Counted from the stretch's first letter, positions 33,254 to 43,673 are shown. The stretch: DNA of 57,195 nt from JAAZVM01 sp041694155 (GCA_041694155.1 JASMTS010000016.1:1-57195), one strand, 5' to 3'. The notes: generated from the letters alone by a model not told the origin. Made by a program: numbers and translations.

Positions 33254-35608
33254 ATGAATAAAAAGTTTAAAATAAATTGAAATTTTAATCATAAATTAAA
33301 ACTTTTATTAAAAAACTGGTCTAGATTACACACTATAATATTATTTTTTGTAGTGTTTTTTCTGTGAATTGTAAAAACTCTTTTTTCTTATACTGTTTTG
33401 GAATATGATTTTTATAAATGACTTGCTGATTCTCAACAAATTTGAGAATTTAGTGTACCTTTAAATAGATGATCTATTTACAGTAGTTGAAAATCACAAA
33501 GTGTACTAGCTACTTCACTAAATCTATATGATATATCTATCGATCCTCAAATGCAGTGAGACAAACAAAAACTATCTGAGTTTCTGGTAGATTTAGTTTA
33601 CAGTGAAACTTGTGAAAATAAATGATATAATACTTGTTATAATAATATTCTTAGATATTTAAGAGTTTTGGAAATACAAGATTTTAGATATGAAGAAGAA
33701 TACATAAAAGACTTATTATCTGAAAAAATTATAGATAATATAATGAAAGATAAAGTAACTAGTGTTTTATTAGATAAAAAGTTGGATGAACAAAAAATAG
33801 AGGAATTAAAATCATTAAATATAAAATGAATATATCCTTGAGAACAATATGTTTATGTAAATCCAGAAGAATTTGATAACACTAATCAAAATAGTATTAA
33901 AAATCTTTCTAGAATTATTGGTATAAATGAAGAAACACTTAAACATTTAACTAGAAAAAGAGATCTGAGATATGTACCTATATACAAAAAATTATCTATT
34001 TCATGATCTGAATATGTTAATAACTACTTAGATGAAGAAAATGAAGCTCTAAAGAGAGGTCTTTTATCAATAGAAGATTCTATATCAAAATTTATAATTT
34101 TGTCACCTAATCCTAGTAGATATTATCCTGAATGAGATGTTGCTTCTCAAGTAACTTGATTTGTAGATAATGCTTGAGAGTGACATTATTGAATAGAGTG
34201 ATATTATGATGAAATATTAAAATGAAATAATTGAGTAATAGTTTCAACAAAAGATATAAAATGAAGAATGATCAATCCTATAGAACTTGATAGTCAATGA
34301 TTGGTTTCTGAATGAGTAAAAATTCATACTACAATAGATAGAAATATACAAAAAAAAGTAGAGGAATTATTAGAAAAATGAGTAAAAGAGTTCAGAGCAA
34401 ATAGAGGTAGAGTAGTTGTTATGGACCCAAAAACTTGAGATGTTCTAGCTATGGCACATTATCCAACATATAATGTAAATGAATATTGAAATGTTTATGA
34501 GCTTGAAAGAATAAAAAATGATGATTATCCAAATCCAAGTACAGATTTGCTATGATTTCCTATATATGTAGAGGATAGAAAGGACTGAAATGAGTTTATA
34601 TTTGACTGAAAAAAAATATATCTAAGAGAAGCTACTAGGGAAGAGTTATGAGATAGAGCACTTGTTAAGTATAAATATAAAAACGATTATTGATCAGAAG
34701 TATATACTAATCATGTTATATCTTCACTATATGAGGCATGATCTATTATAAAACCTCTTACAGTTGCTATATGACTTGATACTTGAGAAATAAATGAAAA
34801 CTCTATGTATCAAGATGATTGATATGTTACTATTGATAACTTTAAAATCTCAAATGTAAGTGATAAATGTTTATGATATCATACTTTTTCAAATGCTCTT
34901 CGTTGGTCATGTAATGTATGAATGATAAGAATAGCACAAAGAGTATGAAAAACACTTATGCATCAGTATTTTGAAGATTTTTGAATAGGTTATAAAACAG
35001 GTATAGAATTATCATGAGAAACTGCTTCAAAACTTGAACCATGGGAAACTTGGTCACAAGCATGACTTTTGACTCGTAGTTTTTGATTATGAATGTCGGT
35101 TACTCAAATGCAAGTTGCTGCCGCATACAATGTTTTGGCAAACGGTTGAATATATATAAAACCAAAAATAATAGATAAAATATCATATCCTGATGGAAGA
35201 GAAGTTGTTTTTAAACCTGAAGAACAAAGAAGAGTTATAAAAGAAGATACTGCTCAAAAAGTTACTCAAATGATGTATGATGGTACTCATAGTTGGTGAT
35301 GAGCAGCAGAACAATGAGCATTAGATGATTATAGATTTGCATTAAAATCATGAACTGCTCAAATTGCTTATAAATGAAAATATGAAGAATGAGTTGCTTC
35401 TACTGTAGCTTCTTTTGCTTGATATTGACCTATTGAAGACCCAAAATTTGTAATGATTGTGTCATTAGAAAGACCTAGGACTAGTGTTTATGGTTGATCT
35501 ACTGCTTCAAAAATATGGCAAGATATATGATATTATTTAGTAGATTATTTTGGTATCCCAAAAAGACCATACCAATTTAATAATTTTTATAGAAATGAAG
35601 AAGAATAA
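33254..35608 (+). CDS. Class B penicillin-binding protein (FtsI/PBP2 type transpeptidase)
   Basis: The frame has 784 residues from ATG 33254. A short cytoplasmic tail and one membrane helix (IILFFVVFFLGIVKTLFSY) are followed by a dimerisation region starting FSVPLNRGSIYSS, a long insertion-rich pedestal, and GHYGIEGYYDEILKG. The DD-transpeptidase domain has the acylated Ser in GSIIK (Ser497, Lys500), SCN (Ser552, Asn554) and KSGTA (Lys698-Thr701). It crosslinks peptidoglycan in elongation or division; which of the two cannot be decided because neither ftsW nor rodA is adjacent. It is coupled to the murL-like gene upstream (3-base gap). Confidence 0.93.
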
Positions 35609-35640
35609 AAAGACTAGTTTTTTTAAAACTAGTCTTTTAT
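35607..35640 (+). terminator. Terminator of the murL-PBP operon
   Basis: Perfect stem AAAAGACTAGTTTT / AAAACTAGTCTTTT with a T-rich loop, overlapping the PBP stop codon. Between here and the tRNA (35641-35711) only AT-rich sequence is seen. Confidence 0.85.
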
Positions 35641-35711
35641 TATAATTTTTTTAACAATAAAAAAAGAGCATAAATTTTAAAAATTTACACTCTAATTATA
35701 CATTACAAACA

Positions 35712-35786
35712 TGGTGCCGAGGGGCGGATTTGAACCACCGACACAGGGCTTTTCAGGCCCCTGCTCTACCCCTGAGCTACCCCGGC
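35712..35786 (-). tRNA. tRNA-Phe (GAA)
   Basis: On the minus strand a 75-nt cloverleaf folds fully: acceptor GCCGGGG/CCTCGGC, D arm GCTC/GAGC, anticodon stem GGGGC/GCCCT with loop CTGAAAA (anticodon GAA), five-base variable loop, T arm GGTGG/CCGCC with TTCAAAT, and an encoded CCA end. It is far richer in G and C than its surroundings, as stable tRNAs are in AT-rich genomes. Confidence 0.97.
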
Positions 35787-35910
35787 ATATCTCTTGTGCT
35801 TGTGTATTATATGAAAAAAAAATTATAATCAAACTTTTTTTTAACTTTTTTTTGTCATATTTATTATTATGTATAATATAAAGTTATTAACTATTAAAAA
35901 TAATAGCATT

Positions 35911-36162
35911 ATGAAGGTAAAAGTATGTACTTGAAAGACTTGTAGTGAGAGATGGAGTGAATACATAATAAAAAGATTAGAAAACGATAAAGAGTTTTTT
36001 GATTTAGATGATTTAGAAATAGAATCTAGCCCATGTATGTGATGATGTAAAGAATGACCAAATGTAGTTATTTGAAATGAACAATTTAAAAAAATGAACC
36101 CACTTAAGACAAGCGATTTATTATTTAAAAAATTAAAAGAAATAAAAAATGCAAATAAATAA
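35911..36162 (+). CDS. Thioredoxin-like [2Fe-2S] ferredoxin
   Basis: The frame has 83 residues from ATG 35911. The four cluster Cys occur as KVCTGKTCSERW (Cys6, Cys11) and SSPCMGGCKEGPNVVIGN (Cys42, Cys46), the pattern of thioredoxin-fold ferredoxins related to the NuoE C-terminal domain. No larger partner of a dehydrogenase is fused or adjacent. The gene overlaps the start of cysS by 14 bases, so translation of the two is probably coupled. The physiological partner is unknown; electron donation to a redox enzyme or cluster delivery is possible. Confidence 0.85.
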
Positions 36163-37612
36163 TACAAAGACAAGAAAAATAGAAGAGTTTAAACCTCTTA
36201 GTAGTAGAGAAGTAAAGGTATATTACTGTGGTCCTACAGTTTATAATTATGCTCATATATGAAATCTTAGGACTTTTGTTTTTGAAGATGTAGTAGTAAA
36301 AACTCTTAGGTTTTTATGATACAATGTAAAAACTGTTATGAATATAACAGATGTTGATGATAAAACTATTAGAGATAGTCAGGCGTCTGGTGAAAATCTA
36401 CTAGATTTTACTCAAAAATATACAAAAATATTTTTACAAGATATCAAAAAACTTAACATAACTCCAGCGGATGATATTGTTCCTGTTACTAGCTTGATAC
36501 CAGAAATGGTAAGAATGATACAAACTATGATAAATAGAAAAAATGCTTACTTGTGAGATGATGGAAGTATATATTTTGATGTTAAGTCATTCAAAAAATA
36601 TGGTAATTTAGCATGAATAGATATGTGTAATTGTTGATTACAAGCATGAGCTAGAGTTGATAGTGATGAATATGATAAAGAAAATGTTGCTGATTTTGTA
36701 TTATGGAAAGCTTGGAAAGATTCAGATGGTGATAATTATTGGAATGAAACATTTACTATAGACTGAAAAGATGTGACTTTAAAGTGAAGACCAGGTTGGC
36801 ATATTGAATGTAGTGCTTGTAATATGAAATACTTTTGAGCTCAAATAGATATTCATATGTGAGGTACTGATTTGATTTTTCCTCATCACCAAAATGAAAT
36901 AGCTCAAACAGAAAGCTGTACTAGAAAGGAGTTTGCTAAATATTGGCTACATAGTGGTCATCTTATGGTTGATGGTAAAAAAATGTCTAAAAGTGCTAAT
37001 AACTTTTATACATTAAAAGATTTAGAAGAAAAATATTCAAATATTGATAACTCTATATTGTACAGAGCTATCAGGCTTAGTTTTATGAATGCCAAGTATA
37101 ATTCACAAGTAGATTTTACATTTGAAAAATTAGAATCAAACTTTAATACTATAAAAGGTGTTGATGAAGCTATTAAAATAGTAGATAGAGAAATACAAAC
37201 TAGTCAAAACACTGCTCAAGTTTCAAAGGATTTTAGAGAAACTATGCAAGATTATATATCTGAATATATGTATCATTTAGAAGATGATTTCAATATGCCT
37301 GAAGTTCTTTGAGTTTTTCATAATTTTATAAAATTTGTAAATACTTGAGTTAGAGAAAAATTATTTTCTATTTGAGAATTATCTAGTATAAATGATATGT
37401 TTAGAACTTTTAATCAAGTTTTATCTATAATAGATTTTGATGTTACAAAAATAGATTCTATACCAGAACATATAGAATCAAAATTTGAACAAAGAAACAA
37501 AGCAAAGTCTGAAAAAAACTTTGATTTGGCAGATACTTTGAGAGATCAAATACTTGAAGAAGGTTATAAAATAGTCGATAGTAGAGAATGAAGCTATCTA
37601 GAAAAACTTTAA
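36149..37612 (+). CDS. cysS: Cysteinyl-tRNA synthetase
   Basis: The frame has 487 residues from ATG 36149, inside the end of the ferredoxin gene. Signatures of CysRS: VYYCGPTVYNYAHIGNLR (zinc Cys and HIGH equivalent), TDVDDKTI, GRPGWHIECSA with the second zinc Cys, HMGGTDLIFPHHQNEIAQ with zinc-site residues, and the KMSKS loop (about residue 280) in DGKKMSKSANN. The C-terminal helical domain ends EKNFDLADTLRDQILEEGY, the usual closing motif. Length and motifs are normal. The coupling to an iron-sulfur protein gene is unusual. Confidence 0.97.
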
Positions 37613-37681
37613 AAAATATTGACTTCATATATATAATAGTAAAATACTTAGGTATTTTACTATTATTTTTTATTAAAAACT

Positions 37682-38938
37682 ATGTTAGATATATCACTTA
37701 GTGTGCAGAGTATATTTTTTATAATAATTGTCGTATTTGTTTTAGAGTTTTTATTAACTCAAACACTATCTTTTTTGAATACTACAAAATGGTCTTCAAA
37801 ACTTCCAGAAGAATTAAAAGAAATATATGATGAAGAAAAATATAAAAAATCTATGGAATATGAAAAAGCAAAATATAGTTTTTGAAATATTTCAAGTATA
37901 TTTTTTTTTAATATAATGATATTACTGCTAATATTTGAAGGTTTTGGTTTTTTGCATAACTACCTTTATAATATATCTAGTAATATATATTTTACTACTT
38001 TATGATTTTTTGGGGTTTTATATATATTACAAACATTAATATCACTACCTTTTTCTTATTACTCTACTTTTGTTATAGAAGAAAAATTTTGATTTAATAA
38101 AATGACTAAAAAGTTATTTTTTGTAGACCTTATCAAGTCTATACTTCTTACTTTAATATTATGATGAGCTATATTAGCTCTTATTACTTGGTTTTTTACC
38201 TTATCTGGAAATTATTTTTGGCTTTTTGCTTGGGGTTTTGTTACTATATTATCTATATTTATGATGATGTTTTATAGTAGTATAATAGTTCCTATTTTTA
38301 ATAAACAAACACCTCTAGGAGAATGAAAACTAAGAGATGATATAGAAAATTTTGCTAGTAGTGTTTGATTCAAACTAGATAATATTTATGTTATAGATGG
38401 TAGTAAAAGAAGCTCAAAAGCAAATGCTTATTTTGCTTGATTTTGACCTAAAAAAAGAATAGTTTTATTTGATACACTTATCAAAGATTTAACAAATAAT
38501 GAGCTTGTTGCAGTATTGGCTCATGAAATAGGTCATTATAAGAAAAAACATACTCTTCAAATGCTTGCTTTTTGATTGACTCAAACATTTATTATGTTTT
38601 TTGTTTTATGATTAGCTTTAAATTATACTGAAATATCATTTGCTTTGTGAGCAAATAGTTATAGTTTTGCTGTATCATTGGTAGCTTTTGGTATATTATT
38701 TACACCATTATCAATAATTTTTTGATTATTTTGAAATATCTTATCTAGAAGAAATGAATATCAGGCAGATGAATATGCAGCCTTGAATTATAAGCCAAAA
38801 AAATTGAGGTCAGCACTTATAAAATTATCAAGAAATAATTTATCAAACTTAACTCCACATCCTATTTATGAATTTTTTCATTATACACATCCTAGTGTTT
38901 TGAAAAGATTGAAAGCTTTAGATGAATTTAATAAATAA
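37682..38938 (+). CDS. Ste24/HtpX-type M48 zinc metalloprotease
   Basis: The frame has 418 residues from ATG 37682. Five or more membrane helices surround the catalytic part. Features in order are FNKQTPLGEGKLRDDIENFA, IYVIDGSKRSSKANAYFAG, KRIVLFDTLI, the zinc motif HEIGH (His281, Glu282, His285) and the downstream zinc-ligand Glu in RRNEYQADEYA, then a THPS...R motif near the end. This is the order of the CAAX prenyl protease 1 family. In bacteria such enzymes act in membrane protein quality control; there is no sign of protein prenylation. A single gene with a terminator. Confidence 0.93.
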
Positions 38939-38964
38939 AAACACCTATATTTAGGTGTTTTTTT
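38937..38964 (+). terminator. Terminator of the M48 protease gene
   Basis: Stem AACACCTA / TAGGTGTT followed by a T-run, touching the stop codon. Confidence 0.8.
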
Positions 38965-39021
38965 GTTTATTTTTTAGTTTTATGATATTATTATATTGTA
39001 TAAATTATATTTTTATAAATT

Positions 39022-39861
39022 ATGTATCAAAAACTAAAAAACTTATTTTATTATGATAAATCAAAATATGAAAATATTTTGGATGATCCCAATTCAAAAC
39101 TTGGGTCTTTTTTAGATGATTTTATTTTAGTTTTGGTTATATTGTTTCCTATGGTTTTGATATTTGAAAGCATAGGCGATAATGAAATAACATATCAAAA
39201 ACAAATATTTATCTTTGATTTTTTTATATCATTAGTTTTTGCAATAGAATATATTTATAGGTTTATAAAGACTAAAAATTGATTAAAATTCTTGTTTACA
39301 CCTATAAGAATAATAGATCTTTTATCATTTTTACCATTTTTCTTAGGGTTATTTACAGGTTGATTATTCAAGATATTAAAAGTGTTAAGGATATTAAGAA
39401 TATTTAGATTATTAAAAAGAATACCTCTAACTTCATGATTTATTAATTCATTAAAAATATATTTTGATGAATATATAGCAGTTTTTACTTTGTATTTTGT
39501 TATATTGTTTATTTGTTCGTTTTTGGTTTATTTTTTTGAATCTAGTATTCCTTGAAGTGAGTTTAGTTCTATACCACAAGCGTTATGGTGGTGAATAGTA
39601 ACTACTGCTACTGTTTGATATTGAGATATTGTGCCGGTTACTGTTTATGGTAAGATTATATGAAGTATTTTAGTCTTTTTAGGACCTTTATTATGATGAC
39701 TTATATCAGCTGTTACTATAATGGTCTTTATGGAGACATCAAAAGAACAGGATAAAAAGAATCAAAACTCAAAAAGAAGAAAAATATGTGCTAGATGTAA
39801 GACAAGAAATCCTAAAAAAGCAAATTATTGTATGGTTTGTGGTCAAAAATTTTTAAATTAA
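39022..39861 (+). CDS. Voltage-gated potassium channel with C-terminal zinc ribbon
   Basis: The frame has 279 residues from ATG 39022. Six membrane helices are visible. S4 carries spaced positive charges (KILKVLRILRIFRLLKR, about residues 120-136), and the pore has TTATVGYGD (residues 194-202), the K+ selectivity filter, where both Gly199 and Gly201 are UGA codons. After S6 the cytoplasmic tail is short and ends in a treble-clef-like zinc ribbon, CARCKTRNPKKANYCMVCG, with two CxxC pairs. The channel part is a normal Kv-type subunit expected to form tetramers. The zinc ribbon replaces the RCK or cyclic-nucleotide domains found in many bacterial channels. Confidence 0.93.
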
Positions 39862-39893
39862 TAACAGTTTATTATCTTAAGCTGTTATTTTTT
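39860..39893 (+). terminator. Terminator of the channel gene
   Basis: Stem AATAACAG / CTGTTATT with a 14-base loop and a T-run. Confidence 0.65.
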
Positions 39894-39960
39894 CTTTACA
39901 AAAAAATAATTAGTTATATTATAAAATATATTAATTAATTGAAATAACAAAAATTATAAA

Positions 39961-41700
39961 ATGAAACAAAAATTTTATATTACAACTCCAATATATTATT
40001 GAAACTGAATACCTCATATAGGTCATTTTTATACATCTACTATAGCAAATGTTATACATAAATATCATAAAATTATATGAGAACAAACTAGATTTACTAC
40101 TGGTATTGATGAAAACAGTCAAAAAGCAGTTATAAAAGCTCAGGAAGCAGGTATGAATATAATAGAATATTTAGATTATATGGCTTTGGAACACAAAAAA
40201 GTCTGGGATTATTTTGACTTTGATTATACAGATTTTATAAGAACAACTAGTGATAGACATCATAAGCTTGTAAGAGATGTATTAGCTCATTGTCATGATA
40301 AATGAGATATTTATGAAGGTGAATATGAATGAATGTATTGTGTTTGATGTGAAAGTTTCAAAAAAGATGAAGATCTAGTATACATGAATAAAACTACTCA
40401 TGAAACATTCCCTATAACTGATAAGGTTAAGGTAACTGATAATATCATAAAAGTTTGTCCCGATCATTTAAAAGCCCCAGATGAAATAAAAGAAAAAAAC
40501 TACTTTTTCAAACTTTCAAAATATCAAACTTGGCTTGAAGAATTTTATGAGGCTAATTCTAGTTTTGTAAATCCAGATTTTAGATTTAATGAAGTAAAAG
40601 CATTTGTTTCTAGATGATTAGAAGATTTTTCTATATCAAGAGAAACTAATAGTTTTTGAATACCTCTACCTTTTGATGAATCACAAGTTACTTATGTGTG
40701 GTTTGATGCATTATTTAATTATTATACAAGCTGTAAATATAGTAGAGCTTGAGATAAAAACAATGAAAACTTCGTAGATGAAACTGATTTTTGGATAAGA
40801 CCAAATCCAGAATCTTGAAAAATAATTCACTGTGTCTGAAAAGATATTATAAGATTTCATGCTATTTTTTGGCCTGCTATGTTGGCTTCATATTTTGATT
40901 TATGAAAAGAAGTAGATTGAGTTATACATTTTGATAAAGAGAAAGACTTCTCTTATCTGCCTGATCAAATATTAACATGATGATTTTTTACTATAGATGG
41001 TAAAAAAATGAGTAAATCTATATGAAATGTTATAGAGCCAATTGAGTATAGTGAGAAATATAGCAAAGATTTACTTACACTATATATGTTATCAGCTTTT
41101 ACTATTGGTAGAGATTGAGATTATGATAGAAAAGATGCTATTTTGACTTATAATTCTAAAATGGCTAATAATTTTTGAAATCTTTTAAATAGAGCCGTAG
41201 TTCTTACTATGAAATTAAAATTAGAAGATTGATTAATTGCTGACTTGGATAAAGTTTTTTCTGATGAAAATGATTATTGAATTGATTTTGAGTGAGATGA
41301 AGTAGTTGAGTTTAATTGATCAATCAATTCATATAATTATTATTTTTCTAGATTTATGCATCAAAATAATTTAAAATGAGCTTTAGACCTTAGTTTTAAA
41401 TTTTTGGATAGTTTGAATAACTATGTTACTAGAAAAGAACCTTGGACACTTATGAAAGATGAATCTAGTATAGAAGAAGTAAAAACAATTTTATATACTG
41501 TATGTGAATGATTAAGACAAGTTTCACTTAATTTGTATCCATTTTTTCCAGAAAAAATGTCTCAAGTTTTAAATGCTTTAGGTTTTGATTATTTAGAAAA
41601 ATTAGAATCATGAGAGTTTGATTCTTTGAGAAATGATAAGCCTAAATTTGTTATAACTAAAAAATCACCTATTTTATTTGAAAAATTTGATATAGAATAA
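39961..41700 (+). CDS. metG: Methionyl-tRNA synthetase
   Basis: The frame has 579 residues from ATG 39961. HIGH is in GNGIPHIGHFYTST (about residues 14-27), followed by TTGIDENSQKAV, the zinc knuckle MYCVGCESF...VCPDH (three Cys and a His, as in the single-knuckle type), YVWFDALFNYY, KIIHCVGKDIIRFHAIFWP, and KMSKS at about residue 350 (DGKKMSKSIGNV). The anticodon-binding helical domain is normal, with KEPWTLMKDE and NLYPFFPEKM. The C-terminal tRNA-binding extension of longer MetRS is absent. It is followed after one base by a ferredoxin gene. Confidence 0.97.
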
Positions 41701-41701
41701 T

Positions 41702-41986
41702 ATGATTACTATAAAAAACTCAAACTGAGAAGTAATAAAAAAAATAGATGCCGACTTAAATAAAACACTTTTAAAGCAGCTTGAGGCAGAAGGTATTAGT
41801 CTTCCTGCAGCATGTTATACTGGTATGTGTTGAGCATGTATGTGTCACATAGAATCCTGAGAAGAGAATGTTGATAAATCATTTAGGTGAGAACCATGAT
41901 TTCCATTGTGAGACGAAGAAGTCATGACTTGTATAGCATGACTAAAAGACAAAGATAAAGATATTGTTTTAAAAACTATATATTAA
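41702..41986 (+). CDS. Plant-type [2Fe-2S] ferredoxin
   Basis: The frame has 94 residues from ATG 41702. The cluster motif Cys-x4-Cys-x2-Cys is AACYTGMCGACMCHIESG (Cys38, Cys43, Cys46), with the fourth ligand Cys77 in VMTCIAG. The fold order (strand ITIKN, helix LLKQLEAEG, cluster loop, C-terminal strand) is complete, so this is a soluble electron carrier. One base separates it from metG, which indicates a shared transcript. No reductase gene is visible near it. Confidence 0.92.
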
Positions 41987-42021
41987 AAAAGAGACTTTTT
42001 TAAAAGGTCTCTTTTTATCTT
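41979..42021. repeat. Terminator repeat copy 1 (bidirectional hairpin)
   Basis: Hairpin with arms AAAGAGAC / GTCTCTTT and T/A-rich loop. The stretch is almost identical to 43315-43356, differing only in the length of three A or T runs. It holds the ferredoxin stop codon and terminates both that gene and the converging cassette. Confidence 0.8.
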
Positions 42022-42053
42022 TTTATGTAGATAATAATATCTTTGTTATTGTT

Positions 42054-42428
42054 TTATTTGAATGTATTTTTAAATTTTATAATTTTATATGGTATTCAAT
42101 TTATAGTTTTTTTATTTGAAATATATTTTAGGTTTTTTTTGTATTCTCATGTAGTTCAATAATAAATAATTATTCAATTTTTTCATATACATGTTTCTTT
42201 ATCAAAATAAATTCATCACATATTTATTGATTCTAAATCTTTTATAATTCATAAATTATTTTCTTTCCATATTTCAAATTCAGAATTAGTTAAAAAGTAT
42301 TCACATTTAAGAGAATAATTTTTATTATAAAATAATCATGAACTAGTAATGAAAATATATATAAAAAATAATCAAATAATTGTAATTATTCAATAAATTA
42401 CTCAATATATTATATTTTGTTTTTTCAT
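42054..42428 (-). CDS. Hypothetical membrane-anchored protein (124 aa)
   Basis: I do not recognise this protein. It starts at ATG 42428 and has 124 residues. A helix at about residues 8-30 (GVIYGIITIIGLFFIYIFIT) is an anchor or signal; the rest is exported or periplasmic, with two Cys (about residues 42 and 81) that could form a disulfide, and a beta-rich pattern (GIYFDKETCIGKNGIIIYYG). It follows the larger secreted protein by 9 bp, so the two are an operon. The pair could be an exported protein and its membrane partner. Ten glycines or more are UGA, so the gene is well adapted to the recoded genome. Confidence 0.7.
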
Positions 42429-42437
42429 TTTTTATTG

Positions 42438-43169
42438 TTAGTAATTATCATGCCACCAGTAAACATAAGCAGGCCATGCGGCATAAGGCCAAGTATAAGT
42501 ATTTATTTCAGGATTTGGTTCTCATCTAGGAGAGAATCATTTATAATCTTGTATCTTTATATATCAATTTATATTAATTATTGCATGATCTCTAAAACTT
42601 CAATTTCAACAAATCCAACTTTCATAACTTTGAGGCCTAGTCCATCCTCATCAAAATCACAATATAGGAGTTTCATGGTATCATAGACTTATTAAAAAAT
42701 CTGATAATGGAACTCATGAAATATATAAATTTTTCCATGGTGCAGAACTTGTAGGTTTAGGGTTCCAAAATGTTCAACATATTTCAGTAGCATCAAAGTT
42801 TAACGATTTATTATTATTTTTTATACTCTTAAGATTTTCAGTTTTTAAAAAATTATTTAAATTTTTATATTTATTTATATCTATATCTGAATTAATAGAT
42901 GAATATGATTTATTTATATGTTTTTCTTTGAATTTTTTAATAATTTCATTTGTTAATTCTGTTATTTCTTTTCAAATTATTATAGATTCATTACTAAATC
43001 CTTTTTTCAATGCTTCTTCTTTATTAAAATATATTCAATTTTTATAGTTTCCTTTAATTAAATTTGTTTGGATATATTTTACCTCCATATTTATTTTACT
43101 ATCATTAGCATTAGCTGTATATATAATAGAAATTAAAAACAAAAGTAAAAATAAAAATACTTTTTTCAT
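42438..43169 (-). CDS. Secreted protein of unknown function (243 aa)
   Basis: I do not recognise this protein. It starts at ATG 43169 with a clear signal peptide (FLFLLLFLISIIYTANA), cleavage expected near residue 21. Residues 25-125 are Lys/Asn-rich and helical. Residues 128-243 form a compact Trp/Gly/Tyr-rich domain (ICGTFWNPKPTSSAPWKN, GFGGGWTRPQSYESWICG, SFRDHAIININGYI, ending PAYVYWWHDNY) with two Cys and conserved-looking His and Asp residues. A catalytic or binding domain is likely but not identified; the Cys...DHAI...NG layout distantly recalls papain-like folds. The start codon lies ten bases from a 48-bp palindrome. Confidence 0.7.
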
Positions 43170-43179
43170 AATTTTATAG

Positions 43180-43227
43180 AATTAGTATATTAAATATGAT
43201 TTGCAAATCATATTTAATATACTAATT
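43180..43227. repeat. 48-bp perfect palindrome
   Basis: The left arm begins AATTAGTATATTAAATATGA and is mirrored exactly to 43227, centred on TTGCAA (43201-43206). On the minus strand it ends 10 bases before the ATG of the secreted protein. No poly-T tract of terminator type follows on that strand. It could be an operator, a cruciform, a recombination site or a translation-blocking hairpin. Confidence 0.85.
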
Positions 43228-43314
43228 TTGTTTTTTTAGTCAAAAGCTTTTTTGGCTAAAATTAGGCAATAAATATGTTTTTAATATAAAATTATACTAA
43301 TAATATATTAAAAT

Positions 43315-43356
43315 TATATTAAAAAAAGAGACTTTTTAAAAGGTCTCTTTTATCTT
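43315..43356. repeat. Terminator repeat copy 2
   Basis: Same hairpin as at 41979-42021 (arms AAAGAGAC / GTCTCTTT) in the same orientation. It contains the stop codon of the minus-strand gene at 43350-43352 and should terminate that gene. Confidence 0.8.
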
Positions 43357-43673
43357 CTTCTAGGTCTACCAGAATAATCCATTGTTTTTGGGTCATCTAG
43401 ATATTCCTCAACATATTTTTTTTCATCATCACTTAGATTTTCATAATTATCTATCATTTCTTGAACACTATAATATTTATGAGCTTTGTTTTTTTCATTT
43501 CTTCTTATCATAAATATTAATATTGCTATTAAAGCAACATCAACAATTCCAGTAACATATAGGGAAATTTGTGTATCATTGATAATGAAACCATCAACTA
43601 TAATAAATGTTATTCCATATATAATAAGTAAAATAATTATTAATAGAAATAATCCTTCCATAGCTTTTGCCAT
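43350..43673 (-). CDS. Small membrane protein with two helices (107 aa)
   Basis: The frame has 107 residues from ATG 43673 and no UGA codon at all, so it is open under any code. Two helices (about residues 8-27 and 40-57) are separated by a short outside loop. A basic stretch (IRRNEKNKAHK) then places the acidic C-terminal tail (SVQEMIDNYENLSDDEKKYVEEYL) inside the cell, and the end is SGRPRRR. The topology resembles holin-like or SHOCT-like small membrane proteins, but no family is recognised. Its glycines use GGA and GGT only. Confidence 0.75.
   Translation of the reverse strand: MAKAMEGLFLLIIILLIIYGITFIIVDGFIINDTQISLYVTGIVDVALIAILIFMIRRNEKNKAHKYYSVQEMIDNYENLSDDEKKYVEEYLDDPKTMDYSGRPRRR

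Noticed and set aside
35841..36173. 110-codon minus-strand frame
   Set aside because: It lies opposite the thioredoxin-like ferredoxin, whose four Cys ligands and coupling with cysS are convincing.
39601..39627. UGA as selenocysteine in the channel and other genes
   Set aside because: UGA is far too frequent and lies at glycine positions; no SECIS-type element is needed.
42417..42686. 89-codon plus-strand frame
   Set aside because: It is antisense to the secreted 243-residue protein, which has a signal peptide and many UGA glycines.
43180..43227. Palindrome as an ordinary terminator of the 43350 gene
   Set aside because: That gene already has a terminator hairpin at its stop codon (43324-43350), and the palindrome is over 120 bp further on without a T-run on that strand.
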